A program made the position numbers and the translations under genes. Positions 1 through 9,114 of a stretch of 64,000 nt of DNA are shown piece after piece. This stretch comes from an uncultured Maricaulis sp. (GTDB taxonomy: Bacteria > Pseudomonadota > Alphaproteobacteria > Caulobacterales > Maricaulaceae), in assembly GCF_947259345.1 (NCBI RefSeq), contig NZ_CAMYLS010000013.1, forward strand, positions 1 through 64,000, in the 5' to 3' direction. The notes under the pieces are model-generated. The model saw only the letters and a list, made by a program, of their open reading frames with translations. It was not told where the DNA came from and ran no database searches. The stretch's first letter is position 1, and each line of letters starts with the position of its first letter.

Positions 1-259
1 CCCGCTTGCGGAGTTTTCCCGGGCTGTCTCCACCCCGATTCCAATGCGCCAGGTAGATGGGGTCGGTCGTTTAGTGCCCCGCGACCCGGTCGCACGCCCT
101 GCCGGAGCATCGGGATGTCATCCCCGACACGCGGACAGGCTCCGCTCGTTTCCGGGCACAAGTGACAGGGCCCGTGCCTCCCATCCCGAAAACCGAGGGC
201 ATTATCGCTTGGGATGGAGGGGCGGGGATAAGTTTTGTGAAAATTTCCGCCCCACCCAC
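1..259. other. gene-free left edge with imperfect inverted repeats
   Basis: I see no convincing coding frame here. The stretch carries two short inverted repeats: GGGATG-T-CATCCC at 112-124, and an imperfect pair at 177-187 and 211-221 (arms built on CCATCCC and GGGATGG). Both resemble arms of the REP-like element that follows at 260-363, so this may be decayed repeat DNA. The window edge prevents knowing what lies upstream. Confidence 0.5.
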
Positions 260-363
260 CGTCATCCCGGCGAAGGCCGGGACCCAGTCTTCGACGCAAG
301 CTATTGCCAAGATTGGCGAAATCGGGCCTGCGAAACTGGGTCCTGACTTGCGTCAGGATGACG
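260..363. repeat. REP/BIME-like paired palindrome
   Basis: Two palindromic units face each other. The first (260-288) begins CGTCATCC, contains the internal stem CCGG-CGAAGG-CCGG, and ends GGACCCAGT. The second (335-363) begins ACTGGGTCC, contains TGACTTGCGTCA, and ends GGATGACG. The outer arms of the two units are exact complements, so the 104-bp element folds as one long structure with two inner hairpins. Elements starting GTCATCCCGGC are familiar interspersed palindromes in alphaproteobacterial intergenic DNA. It lies just downstream of the stop codon at 395, a typical position for REP units that stabilise or end a transcript. Confidence 0.75.
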
Positions 364-394
364 TTTGTGGAGCACGCAACAGGGATAAGTTGCC

Positions 395-1351
395 CTATTC
401 CGCCGCCTCGGGCGCCGTCGGGGCCTTGCCACTCTCCACTTCACCCACCCCCTGCCGCGCTTTCCAGCGGGCGAGGATCTGGGATGAGGTCTCCCGCGAG
501 CCATCCGGCGACCAGCCGGGCGGCGCGACCAGATACATCACGGCATGCTTTGCCGACTTCGCGCCCGCCATGTCCTTCACGATCGCCAGCCATTCATGCA
601 GGCAGATCTTGAGCGGGTTGTAGGTGCCCAGATTCTTGACGATGCCATAGCGGCAGGGCTCATCCTCCAGCTCGGCCTGGAATGTCCCGAACATCTTGTC
701 CCAGATGATGAAAATGCCCGCATAATTGCGGTCCAGATAGAGCGGATTGGTGGCATGATGGACCCGGTGATGCGAGGGCGTGTTGAACACCGCCTCGAAC
801 CAGGCCGGGCATTTCTTGATCGCCTCGGTATGAATCCAGAACTGGTAGATCAGGTTCAGCGCGCCAACAAAGGCGACCAGGGCCGGATGGAAGCCGACGA
901 AGACCATGGCCGAGCCCAACCAAAGGAATTTCAGCGTGAAAGGGCTGATCCAGGGCTGCCGCAAGGCGGTGGTGAGATTGTAGTGTTGGGATGAGTGGTG
1001 AACCACATGATCGGCCCAGAACCAGCGTACGGTGTGGGCGAAGCGGTGCGACCAGTAATACAGGAAATCGTCGAGGAAGATGGCGATCACCCACACCCAC
1101 CAGGCGAAGGAAATGTCCATCAGCCGGTGCTCATAGACGAAGACCGACCAACCGCCCAGGACTAGGCCGAAAATGATGCTGGACACATTATTGCCCAGCC
1201 CCATGACAAGGCTGGAGGCCGAATCGCGGGTCTCGAACCGGGTCTTCCCCGTCAGGCGCGCATGCACCATCTCGGCAAAGACGGAAATGGTGAAAAACGG
1301 AATCGCCAGAGTGATGGGATTCCAGGTCTCGACAAACGCCGGCACGTCCAT
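395..1351 (-). CDS. sterol desaturase / fatty acid hydroxylase family protein
   Basis: The 318-aa membrane protein carries the three histidine clusters of the di-iron fatty acid hydroxylase family: HRFAH at residues 102-106, HVVHH at 115-119 and HHRVHH at 194-199. Hydrophobic segments lie near residues 11-30, 50-70, 80-100 and 140-172. The family inserts oxygen into, or desaturates, lipids at the membrane face of the cytoplasm; the substrate here is unknown. A strong GGGGAGGG ribosome site precedes the ATG. The upstream 142-aa gene ends 2 bp before the start, so the two are co-transcribed. The C-terminal 45 residues or so are hydrophilic and family-atypical. Confidence 0.9.
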   Translation of the reverse strand: MDVPAFVETWNPITLAIPFFTISVFAEMVHARLTGKTRFETRDSASSLVMGLGNNVSSIIFGLVLGGWSVFVYEHRLMDISFAWWVWVIAIFLDDFLYYWSHRFAHTVRWFWADHVVHHSSQHYNLTTALRQPWISPFTLKFLWLGSAMVFVGFHPALVAFVGALNLIYQFWIHTEAIKKCPAWFEAVFNTPSHHRVHHATNPLYLDRNYAGIFIIWDKMFGTFQAELEDEPCRYGIVKNLGTYNPLKICLHEWLAIVKDMAGAKSAKHAVMYLVAPPGWSPDGSRETSSQILARWKARQGVGEVESGKAPTAPEAAE

Positions 1352-1353
1352 GC

Positions 1354-1782
1354 TCAGGCCCTCCCCGGCTGTGCCAGTGCGCTGAGCTTGTCCTGCCAGG
1401 CACTGGCGATCTCGGCGGTTTCAAATTCCAGGTGCGCCGGCGCGAAGACGAAATCGTTCAACCGGACTCTCAGGCCCGTCTCGCCCTCGGCACTGACATC
1501 GCGGATCGTGCCCGGTGTCAGATAGCGGATCACGAAATCACTGCCGCGCGCCACGAGAAGGCCCAGGCAATCGCCATCGCGCGAGGCGACCAGGGCGCCC
1601 TGTCCGTCCTTGGCCAAAACCGCGTCAGCAGCTTCAAATCCAACCCGGTCCGCATCCAGCCGCGCGACGGCCTCATCGAGATCAGCGAGACGCGCCTGGG
1701 TACTGATACCGAGACGCGCATTGAAAAACACCATGGCGCTGACGCCGAGGATGGACCCGATCAAAAGCAGGGCAAGTCCCAT
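1354..1782 (-). CDS. single-pass membrane protein of unknown function
   Basis: I do not recognise this 142-aa protein. One N-terminal hydrophobic helix (residues 1-20) is followed by a short helical stretch rich in Asp and Arg and then a soluble domain to the C-terminus. It starts with GGAG 6 nt before the ATG. Its stop codon is 2 bp from the start of the hydroxylase-family gene, so the pair forms one operon. An accessory role for the hydroxylase is possible but is only inferred from position. A rho-independent terminator of the neighbouring receptor gene lies 20-50 bp upstream of its start, so it needs its own promoter or is fed by read-through. Confidence 0.75.
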   Translation of the reverse strand: MGLALLLIGSILGVSAMVFFNARLGISTQARLADLDEAVARLDADRVGFEAADAVLAKDGQGALVASRDGDCLGLLVARGSDFVIRYLTPGTIRDVSAEGETGLRVRLNDFVFAPAHLEFETAEIASAWQDKLSALAQPGRA

Positions 1783-1802
1783 GACAGGCTCCGTGTCACA
1801 CG

Positions 1803-1833
1803 AAAACGGGCGGGACCCAAAGGATCCCGCCCG
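1803..1833 (-). terminator. rho-independent terminator of the TonB receptor gene
   Basis: Read on the minus strand, a 12-bp stem (arms 1822-1833 and 1807-1818, one A-C mismatch) closes a 3-nt loop and is followed directly by TTTT (AAAA at 1803-1806 on the plus strand). It sits 30 bp after the receptor stop codon. It also lies in the leader of the next minus-strand gene (start 1782). Confidence 0.85.
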
Positions 1834-1849
1834 CCATCATACGCTTATT

Positions 1850-1862
1850 TGAACGCCGTTCA
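1850..1862. promoter_or_regulatory. palindrome TGAAC-N3-GTTCA (site A)
   Basis: Perfect 13-bp palindrome TGAACGCCGTTCA lying directly after the receptor stop codon and 68 bp upstream of the minus-strand gene that starts at 1782. The same architecture recurs at 4796-4808 and, with GAAC-N3-GTTC only, at 42999-43009. It is a candidate operator for the 1354-1782/395-1351 pair; its placement before a terminator makes this uncertain. Confidence 0.4.
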
Positions 1863-4583
1863 CTAGCCGCGAACACGCAAGGTGACACCGTAGGTCTGCG
1901 GATCACCCGGATAGGCGTTATAGCTGGTGCCGAGATAACCGACCGACGGGAAGCCACCCTTGGTATACTGCTCGTCAAAGATGTTCCGGCCCCAGACCTG
2001 GAGCGCCCAGCCACCGTCTTCGGCACCAAGGGTGATCGAGGCATTATAGAGCTGGAAGCCATCCTGGTTCGCGAAGGGACGCGGATCCTGGCTAGTCGTG
2101 TGGGAGAAATCCGACACATGGTTCATCTCGCCGCGCCAGGACATTTCCATGCCCTCGCCAACCGGATGGGTATAGGTCGCGGTCAGCGCGCCGAGGAATT
2201 CCGAATTGCCGCGATCACGACCGGAGAGGTCATTGAACAGGGCTGTCACGCCAGCGCCATTGGTGCGCTCGGCACCCGGGACACACAGCGCGAAGTTCGG
2301 ATCGGTCGCATCGAAGCTGTCCGGGCAAGGTGCGTAGAGATACTCGCCATACTTGCTGTCGAACAGATAGGTGAAACCACCGGTGATCAGGAGATTGTCC
2401 GACGGTGCCCACTGGCCTTCAAACTCGAGGCCGGAAACTTCGATGGAACCGGCATTCTCAAGCGCGAAGCCATTGCCGACGAAGTTATTGGTCTGGAAGT
2501 CGGTCACTTCCTGGTTGAAATACGCCATGGCATAGACAAAGCGGCCGCCATCAAGCGAGCCCTTGGCCCCGATCTCGAAGCTCTCGGCCGTTTCTTCCTC
2601 GAACTCGAAGACACCGGTGAAGGCGGCATTGGTCGAGACGTTGAAACCGCCCGGCTTGAAGCCCGTGGCATAGCTCGCATAGACGTTGAACGTATCCGAC
2701 ACGTCATAGGACAGGATGATATTGCCCGAGAAATTCGTGTCGTTCCGCGAGGTCGGGAAATTGCCCGCATTGACCGGCGGGAAATTCTGGAAGGCCGTGA
2801 AGCCCAGCAGCGGGTTCAGTGCCGGATTGGACGCCTGGGCCTCTGTCAGGGGCGAGGTCGGCGAGATACCGAGCGCCAGCAGCGTATTCAGCAGCGTTGG
2901 GTCACCACCGAGCGCCTCGGCCTGGGCCTGACCGAAGAGGATGGACGGCACCAGATAGGCACAGGCATCACCACCCACGACCGGGAAGAGACCCGGATCA
3001 CACGTGCCCGGCGTCACCAGGCGCAGATCCTGGGCCAGATCCACGAAGGAGAAGGCTGACAGCGGACCCGGCTGGTTGATCGCCGTGGTCATGTCCTTGT
3101 CTTCATCGGAATAGCGACCACCCAGAGTCACCGTGAACTGGTCGGTAACGTGCCAGTCAAACTGACCGAAGGCCGACCAGGCATTGGTATTGTACTGGTA
3201 GCTCTCGGAGATCAGACCGTGCTGGGTCGAAACGAAACCTTCTGCCGGAGTCGTCGGCAGAGCACCATTACCCGACGCGAGTGGCACGAATGCCCCGACG
3301 CCTGCGGCCTGATTCATATTGAGGAAGACTTCAAGGAGCGACACGCCACCCGTACCGGCCGGCAGGCCGAAGGAAGCAACGAGATCAGCCACTGACGGGG
3401 CCGAAGCCGCATCGAAGAAGGCCCGCGCATCGGCACCATAAGGCGTCGAGTTCGCATAGTTCAGCTCGTTATTATAGTAGAAACCACCGACCATCCAGTC
3501 GACCATATTGTCGCCGGTCGAGGTCAGGCGGAATTCCTGGGTGAAGCTGTCATATTGGTTTTGGATCGAACGCAGGCTGATCAGATCGAGGTCCGAGAAG
3601 TCGGCGTCGAAAATCTGGTCCTCGTCATAATTCCGGAACGCCGTGATCGAGGTAAAGGTAAAGCCGTCGAAATCATGCTCGATTTCAGCGGAGATACCCT
3701 GCGTGACAAGCTCGGTATTGAGATCGCCATCGATCGCGATGCGATCGCCGCCATTCGGATCGGCCGGCACCGCGGTGCCGCCAAGGCCGACCAAGGCCGC
3801 GAGATCGATCGGATCATAGAAGGCAAACGGAGCCGCACAGCAATTCTCGTTGATGTCACCCCAGTCGGCGATGATGCGGACTTCGGTATTGTCGCTCGGA
3901 TTGAAAAGCAGCTGACCCCGGAAGCTCATCCGGTCGCGGTTATTGGCCTCACGGCCATCCACGACTTCGATATAGCCGTCATTCTGGTGGACATTCCCGT
4001 CCAGGCGGAAGGCGATGTTATCGCCGAGAGGCCCGGTCACCGTGCCGCGTGCCTGACGCATGCCGAAATTGCCGACGGTCACTTCACCGGCATAATTGAA
4101 ATCGAAGTCCGGCGCCTGGGTGATGACGCTGACAACACCGGCCGGGGTGTTGCGGCCGAAGATGGTGGACTGCGGGCCACGGATGACCTCGACGCGCTCA
4201 ACCGACATCAAATCGTTGATCGCGGAGCCGGAGCGCGGGCGATAGACGCCATCGATGAAGACACCAACCGACGGCTCAAGGCCCGGGTTGAAGCTCGATG
4301 TGCCGATGCCGCGCAGGTTGAATTCGGTATTGGACGAGGTCGCGAACTCGGAAACGCGCAATGCCGGCACCAGCGTCTGAAGATCCGCAGCGTCGCGGAT
4401 CTGCGACTGCTCGATCTGCGCGCCGGTAACGACGGCGACGGAAACCGGCGTGTCCTGAAGCGTCTGCTCGCGCTTCTGGGAGGTGACGGTAATCACGTCA
4501 ACCTGAGCCATTGCACTACCTGCAAAAAGCCCGGTCAGAATCGCTGTCGTGCCCATCGCGACAGCTTTGGAAAACATTTTCAT
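1863..4583 (-). CDS. TonB-dependent outer-membrane receptor
   Basis: 906 aa, taken from the ATG at 4583 because GGGGAG lies 5 nt upstream and a clean signal peptide follows (residues 1-26, ending GSAMAQ). A TonB-box-like stretch (VITVTSQKREQ, about 29-40) leads into a plug domain with the family signatures LRGIGTS and VERVEVIRGPQ.TIFGRNTPAG (about 95-170), then a long beta-barrel. It should import a specific large or scarce substrate across the outer membrane using TonB/ExbB energy. It is divergent from a hydrolase-GMC-ALDH-SDR operon, so its substrate is probably an organic compound handled by those enzymes rather than a siderophore; that is inference. A terminator follows at 1803-1833. Confidence 0.95.
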   Translation of the reverse strand: MKMFSKAVAMGTTAILTGLFAGSAMAQVDVITVTSQKREQTLQDTPVSVAVVTGAQIEQSQIRDAADLQTLVPALRVSEFATSSNTEFNLRGIGTSSFNPGLEPSVGVFIDGVYRPRSGSAINDLMSVERVEVIRGPQSTIFGRNTPAGVVSVITQAPDFDFNYAGEVTVGNFGMRQARGTVTGPLGDNIAFRLDGNVHQNDGYIEVVDGREANNRDRMSFRGQLLFNPSDNTEVRIIADWGDINENCCAAPFAFYDPIDLAALVGLGGTAVPADPNGGDRIAIDGDLNTELVTQGISAEIEHDFDGFTFTSITAFRNYDEDQIFDADFSDLDLISLRSIQNQYDSFTQEFRLTSTGDNMVDWMVGGFYYNNELNYANSTPYGADARAFFDAASAPSVADLVASFGLPAGTGGVSLLEVFLNMNQAAGVGAFVPLASGNGALPTTPAEGFVSTQHGLISESYQYNTNAWSAFGQFDWHVTDQFTVTLGGRYSDEDKDMTTAINQPGPLSAFSFVDLAQDLRLVTPGTCDPGLFPVVGGDACAYLVPSILFGQAQAEALGGDPTLLNTLLALGISPTSPLTEAQASNPALNPLLGFTAFQNFPPVNAGNFPTSRNDTNFSGNIILSYDVSDTFNVYASYATGFKPGGFNVSTNAAFTGVFEFEEETAESFEIGAKGSLDGGRFVYAMAYFNQEVTDFQTNNFVGNGFALENAGSIEVSGLEFEGQWAPSDNLLITGGFTYLFDSKYGEYLYAPCPDSFDATDPNFALCVPGAERTNGAGVTALFNDLSGRDRGNSEFLGALTATYTHPVGEGMEMSWRGEMNHVSDFSHTTSQDPRPFANQDGFQLYNASITLGAEDGGWALQVWGRNIFDEQYTKGGFPSVGYLGTSYNAYPGDPQTYGVTLRVRG

Positions 4584-4657
4584 TGGAATTTCTCCCCTGT
4601 GGCGCGGTTTTATTAGCCAACCTTTCCGCGCATCTATCCAATATATGAACACCGCTC

Positions 4658-4669
4658 GACAGCGCTGTC
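4658..4669. promoter_or_regulatory. palindrome GACAGCGCTGTC in divergent promoter region
   Basis: Perfect 12-bp palindrome between the receptor (start 4583) and the hydrolase operon (start 4831). A degenerate TGAAC-N3-GCTCG copy of the neighbouring palindrome family abuts it at 4646-4658. Candidate binding site; no matching regulator is encoded beside it. Confidence 0.3.
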
Positions 4670-4795
4670 AGCCGGTTTATCCCAAGACCGCAAAAATCAT
4701 GCCCGGCCTGATGCACGGATACCTCACCCAGTGATTTGAATTTCCGGCGAAAATCTCACCCTTTTCTCCTGTCCCAACTCTGATACCTTATTCAG

Positions 4796-4808
4796 TGAAC
4801 AGCGTTCA
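4796..4808. promoter_or_regulatory. palindrome TGAAC-N3-GTTCA (site B), divergent operator candidate
   Basis: Perfect palindrome TGAACAGCGTTCA, 23-35 bp upstream of the hydrolase start codon and about 215 bp upstream of the divergent receptor gene. It matches site A (1850-1862) in both arms and in spacing and shares its core with site C (42999-43009). The position and symmetry fit a dimeric repressor or activator of the TetR or similar class. Confidence 0.5.
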
Positions 4809-4830
4809 AATCGCTGTCATGGGGAGAAAA

Positions 4831-6084
4831 ATGAAGAAACTTATCATCGGTTTAGTCGTGTTCTTGGCAGTGATTGCCGTGTCGGCTGCGGGCTGGTTCT
4901 ACCGCCCCTGGTCGGACTATTCACCAGCGGAGATCCAGGCAGCGACACAGCCTGAACGCCTCGTGGAAACATTTTCGAACATGGGGGAGGTTTTCCCCTA
5001 TCGCGCGATCAATCCATCCGAATCGGCCACCCATCTGGGGAGAAATCTTCAGCCGGTTTCGGTTGGCTACCGTTTCGGCGACACGGATCGCACGATCGAT
5101 GACTGGATGGCCGACAGTGATACAACCGGCCTGATGGTGCTGCATGATGGCGAGGTCGTTTACGAGACCTACCGCCTCGGGGCCGATGCCGACACACGTC
5201 ACACCTCCTGGTCGGTCGGCAAGAGTTTCGTCGCCACCCTGATCGCCATGGCCATGCAGGACGGACGCATCGCCAATCTCGACCAGAGCGCGGAAATGTT
5301 CGCGCCGCAATATGGCGGCAGCGATTATGGCGACACCACACTGCGCCACCTTCTCATGATGTCAGCCGGGATGGATTTCGAGGAAGATTACAATGCCCCG
5401 AATTCGGATATTCGCCGACTTTTCCTCGGCGCCAATATCTACGGCCAGAATATCGACCGCCTGGTCAGCGAAATCGAACGCAATCGCACTGCCGGTGAAG
5501 ACCTTCACTATGTCAGCGCCAATACCCAGGTCCTCTCCGCTGTCGTGCGCGGCGTCTATAACGACACGCTTGCGGGCGTCGTCGAAGACCGCATCTGGAC
5601 CCCGCTGGGCATGACCGGTGAGGCCTATTGGAATCAGAACATCCCGGGCCAGAACGGCATGGCTATCGGCTATTGCTGCCTCAATGCGACGCTTGAGGAC
5701 TATGCCCGCTTCGGCCAGTTCTACCTGCAGGACGGGGTCTGGAATGGCGAGCGCCTGCTGCCGGAAGGCTGGGTCCGCCAGGCCACGCGCCCCAATGCGC
5801 CCTTCCAGGAAGCCGGGCCGGACTCGGTTTACGCCCATCGCGGCTATGGCCTGCACTTCTGGGTGCCGGACAACCATGACGGCGAATACTTCATGGCCGG
5901 CGTTTACGGCCAGTATGTCTGGGTCGATGAGCGCCGCAATATCGTGATTGCCCGCACCGCGGCTGACACGGAATGGGGCGGTCGCACCGAGGAATCCATC
6001 ACCGCCATGCGCGCCCTCGCCGCCCATTACGGCGACCCGGTCAACAATGATGCCGAGATGGAGGCCGACGATGAGCAAAACTGA
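4831..6084 (+). CDS. serine hydrolase, beta-lactamase/NylB-like family
   Basis: 417 aa from the ATG at 4831, chosen over an in-frame ATG 36 bp earlier because GGGGAG lies just upstream and a membrane anchor (residues 3-22) follows at once. The beta-lactamase-fold catalytic motif SxxK is S128-V-G-K131; the second motif is Y227-V-S-A-N231. The family includes class C beta-lactamase-like esterases, carboxypeptidases and 6-aminohexanoate-dimer hydrolases. The N-terminal anchor places it in the periplasm or on the inner membrane. It overlaps the next gene by 14 bp and heads the four-gene run, so it probably cleaves the imported substrate, perhaps an ester or amide. A conserved YCCL stretch lies near residue 282. 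Confidence 0.9.
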   Translation: MKKLIIGLVVFLAVIAVSAAGWFYRPWSDYSPAEIQAATQPERLVETFSNMGEVFPYRAINPSESATHLGRNLQPVSVGYRFGDTDRTIDDWMADSDTTGLMVLHDGEVVYETYRLGADADTRHTSWSVGKSFVATLIAMAMQDGRIANLDQSAEMFAPQYGGSDYGDTTLRHLLMMSAGMDFEEDYNAPNSDIRRLFLGANIYGQNIDRLVSEIERNRTAGEDLHYVSANTQVLSAVVRGVYNDTLAGVVEDRIWTPLGMTGEAYWNQNIPGQNGMAIGYCCLNATLEDYARFGQFYLQDGVWNGERLLPEGWVRQATRPNAPFQEAGPDSVYAHRGYGLHFWVPDNHDGEYFMAGVYGQYVWVDERRNIVIARTAADTEWGGRTEESITAMRALAAHYGDPVNNDAEMEADDEQN

Positions 6085-7675
6085 TTTCGACTACATCGTC
6101 TGCGGCGCCGGTTCGGCCGGCTGCACGGTCGCGGAACGCCTGTCCCGGGATCCATCCGTCTCCGTGCTGGTCCTTGAAGCTGGTGGCAGTGACAATTCCC
6201 CGATCATCCGCACGCCGATGTTGCTGCAATATGCGGTCACCGGCGAGCAGTTCAATTGGGGCTATTGGACCGAGCCGCAAAAGCATCTCAATGACCGCAC
6301 CCTGCTCTGGCCGCGCGGCAAGACGCTGGGCGGTTCCTCCTCTATCAATGCCATGCACTACATGCGCGGCGCGCCGGAAAACTACGATGAGTGGGAGCGC
6401 GACTACGGCGCCGAGGGCTGGGGCTGGAAGAATGCCCTGCCCGCCTTCAAGGACGTCCAGCACCAGACCCGTGGCGAAAGCGAATTGCATGGCACGGGTG
6501 GTCCGCTCTGGGTCCAGGATATCAAGCCGCTGAACCCGCTGACCGAGGACTTCCTGAAAGCCGCCGATCAGCTGCAATACAAGCGCAATGACGACTTCAA
6601 CGGGCCGAGCCAGGAAGGCTTCGGGCCTTACCAGGTCACCCAGCGCGGCAATAAGCGCTGCTCGGCCGCCGATGCCTTTCTGCGACCCGCGCTGGAACGC
6701 GAGAATTGCTCGGTCCAGACCGGCGCCCTGGTGCATCGCGTGGTGATCGAGAATGGTCGCGCGACCGGCGTCGAGGTCGAGATTGAAGGCGAGATCCGCA
6801 CGCTCAATGCCGGCAAGGAAGTTATCCTCTCCGGCGGCGCGATCAACTCACCGCAAACCCTGCTCCTGTCCGGCGTCGGCCCGGCTGACGAATTGCGCGC
6901 GGCCGGTGTCAGCGTCGAACATGACCTGCCCGGTGTCGGCAAGAACCTGCAGGACCATCTCGATGTCACGGCACAGGTCTGGACCCATTCGGCGACCTCG
7001 ATCGGCAATTCGATCCGCTCCCTGCCTCATCACATGTATATGGTCGGACGCTGGGCGCTGCGCGGTGACGGCCCCTTCACGGTCAATCCAGTCCAGGGCG
7101 GCGCCTTTATCAAATCCGCCCATGCCGAAGACCTGCCCGACCTGCAGCTCGTCTTCATTCCGGCGATCTCCAATCCGCACGGGATGGAGAAGACACGCGG
7201 ACATGGCATCACCCTGCATGTCTGCCAGCTTTATCCGAAAAGCCGCGGCGAGATCACGCTGAAGAGCACGGATCCCAATGAGCATCCCGCCATCCAGCCG
7301 AACTACCTGGCCGAGGAGTTCGATCTCGACGTGATGACGGACGGACTGGCCAAGGTTCGCGACATTCTCAATGCCCCGGCCTTCGACCATGATCGCAAGG
7401 AAGAACGCTATCCCGGCGCCCATGTCACGACGATGTCGGACCTGCGCGATGATGTCCGGGCACGGGCGGAGACGCTCTATCACCCGACCTCGACCTGTGC
7501 GATGGGATCAGGTGAGCTGGCCGTCACCGACAGCCGTTGCCGGGTCCGGGGCGTTGACGGCCTGCGCGTTGTAGACGCCTCGGTCATGCCGCGCCTGATC
7601 GGCGGAAACACAAATGCCCCGACCATCATGATTGCGACCCGGGCGGCCGCCATGATCGCTGAAGACAATTCCTGA
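6071..7675 (+). CDS. GMC-family FAD-dependent alcohol oxidoreductase (choline dehydrogenase-like)
   Basis: 534 aa from the ATG at 6071 (an upstream extension in the same frame has no family character). The FAD-binding motif GAGSAG is at about residues 11-16, followed by the second GMC signature GGSSSINAMHYMRG and the C-terminal active-site segments YHPTSTCAMG (the His is the presumed base) and GGNTNAPT. GMC enzymes oxidise primary alcohols to aldehydes. Directly followed (10 bp) by an aldehyde dehydrogenase, which supports an alcohol-to-acid pathway. No signal peptide is seen, so it is cytoplasmic. Choline itself is unlikely given the neighbours; a polyether, terpenoid or long-chain alcohol is possible. 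Confidence 0.93.
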   Translation: MSKTDFDYIVCGAGSAGCTVAERLSRDPSVSVLVLEAGGSDNSPIIRTPMLLQYAVTGEQFNWGYWTEPQKHLNDRTLLWPRGKTLGGSSSINAMHYMRGAPENYDEWERDYGAEGWGWKNALPAFKDVQHQTRGESELHGTGGPLWVQDIKPLNPLTEDFLKAADQLQYKRNDDFNGPSQEGFGPYQVTQRGNKRCSAADAFLRPALERENCSVQTGALVHRVVIENGRATGVEVEIEGEIRTLNAGKEVILSGGAINSPQTLLLSGVGPADELRAAGVSVEHDLPGVGKNLQDHLDVTAQVWTHSATSIGNSIRSLPHHMYMVGRWALRGDGPFTVNPVQGGAFIKSAHAEDLPDLQLVFIPAISNPHGMEKTRGHGITLHVCQLYPKSRGEITLKSTDPNEHPAIQPNYLAEEFDLDVMTDGLAKVRDILNAPAFDHDRKEERYPGAHVTTMSDLRDDVRARAETLYHPTSTCAMGSGELAVTDSRCRVRGVDGLRVVDASVMPRLIGGNTNAPTIMIATRAAAMIAEDNS

Positions 7676-7685
7676 GGAGGCTCCG

Positions 7686-9107
7686 ATGAGTGAAGCTGAA
7701 GCCAAACAGATCGAACGCATGAAAGCCCTCCTGGCAGCCCAGAAGGCAGCGTTCCGTGCCGAGCGACATCGTCCACTGGACAAGCGCAAGGCGGATCTCG
7801 ACCGGGTTGCAAACCTGTGCCGCACCCATGCCGACGCCATCGCCGACGCCATCAGCCGGGATTTCGGCAATCGCGCCAAACAGGAAAGCGTGATCGCCGA
7901 GATCGCCTTCGTCATCCAGGATGCGGGGCATGCCAAGAAGCATCTCGGCAAGTGGGCCAAGCCCCGCAAGGTCGGCGTGCCGATGACGCTGATGCCGGGC
8001 TCGGCCACGATCCGGCGCGAGCCCAAGGGCGTCGTCGGCATCGTCTCGCCCTGGAACTACCCTTTCCAGCTCGCCATGGCGCCACTGGTCGCGGCCCTGG
8101 CCGCCGGCTGCCGCGCCATGATCAAGCCGTCGGAATATACGCCGGCAATGGCCGAGCTGATGAAGACACTGCTCGCTGAAGCCTTCGAGGAGGATCATGT
8201 CACGGTAATCACCGGCGGGCCGGCGGTCGGCGAGGCTTTCACCAAGCTGAAATTCGACCATCTCTTCTATACCGGATCGACCCAGATTGGTCGTCTGGTC
8301 GCCATGGCGGCTGCCGAGAATCTGGTGCCGGTCACGCTGGAACTGGGCGGCAAATCGCCGGCCATCGTCACGCCCGGCTATCCGACCGTCTCGGCGGCGA
8401 AGTCGATCGGCTGGGGCAAGCTTTTCAATGCCGGTCAGACCTGTGTCGCGCCAGATTATGTTCTGACGCCGAAAGGGACCGAGCGTGATCTTGGCGAGGC
8501 GATCATCAAGGTCGCCAAACACCAGTTCAAGGAGGCCGCCAGCGATGACGCCTACACCGCCATCGTGTCCGACCGTCATTATGCGCGCCTCAACGAGATG
8601 ATCGAAGAGGCCCGCGCTGGCGGCGCCGAGATTCTCCAACCGGAGCATGATGCAGAGGCGGCCAGGGCGGCCCGCAAAATCCCCGCAACCATCGTCCTCA
8701 ATCCACCAGCTGATTGCCGCCTGATGACCGAGGAAATTTTCGGTCCCATCCTGCCGATCAACGGCTATACGGAGCTGGATGCGGCCACCGATTATGTCGC
8801 GGACCACGACCACCCGCTGGCGCTCTATGTCTACTCAACCGACAGAACCCAGGCCGACCGGATTCTCGACAACACGCTCTCCGGCGGTGTCGGGGTGAAC
8901 AGCAACCTGCTCCACTTGTCGGTGCCGGACCTGCCATTCGGCGGCATCGGAGCATCGGGTCAGGGCGCCTATCATGGAGAGGCCGGCTTCCTGACCTTCA
9001 GCCATGAGCGCTCGGTCTTCCGGACCGGGAAATGGCATCCTTCCCGCCTGCTTGCCCCGCCCTATGGCAAGATGTACGAAACCGTCGCCAAGAAGCAGAT
9101 GAAATAG
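7686..9107 (+). CDS. NAD(P)-dependent aldehyde dehydrogenase, coniferyl-aldehyde-dehydrogenase type
   Basis: 473 aa, normal for the class. Active-site residues are visible: N124 in SPWNYPF, E219 in LELGGKSP and C253 in FNAGQTC. The short N-terminus and the sequence after the catalytic Cys (QTCVAPDYVL) match the class 3/coniferyl aldehyde dehydrogenase branch. GGAGG lies 5-6 nt before the ATG. It should oxidise the aldehyde produced by the preceding GMC enzyme. The gene lies 10 bp after the GMC gene and 7 bp before the SDR. Confidence 0.93.
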   Translation: MSEAEAKQIERMKALLAAQKAAFRAERHRPLDKRKADLDRVANLCRTHADAIADAISRDFGNRAKQESVIAEIAFVIQDAGHAKKHLGKWAKPRKVGVPMTLMPGSATIRREPKGVVGIVSPWNYPFQLAMAPLVAALAAGCRAMIKPSEYTPAMAELMKTLLAEAFEEDHVTVITGGPAVGEAFTKLKFDHLFYTGSTQIGRLVAMAAAENLVPVTLELGGKSPAIVTPGYPTVSAAKSIGWGKLFNAGQTCVAPDYVLTPKGTERDLGEAIIKVAKHQFKEAASDDAYTAIVSDRHYARLNEMIEEARAGGAEILQPEHDAEAARAARKIPATIVLNPPADCRLMTEEIFGPILPINGYTELDAATDYVADHDHPLALYVYSTDRTQADRILDNTLSGGVGVNSNLLHLSVPDLPFGGIGASGQGAYHGEAGFLTFSHERSVFRTGKWHPSRLLAPPYGKMYETVAKKQMK

Positions 9108-9114
9108 GCTTTTC

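Noticed and set aside
4549-4652. Upstream start for the first TonB receptor (23 extra residues)
   Set aside because: The extension is basic and without a ribosome site, whereas the ATG at 4583 has GGGGAG and begins a proper signal peptide.
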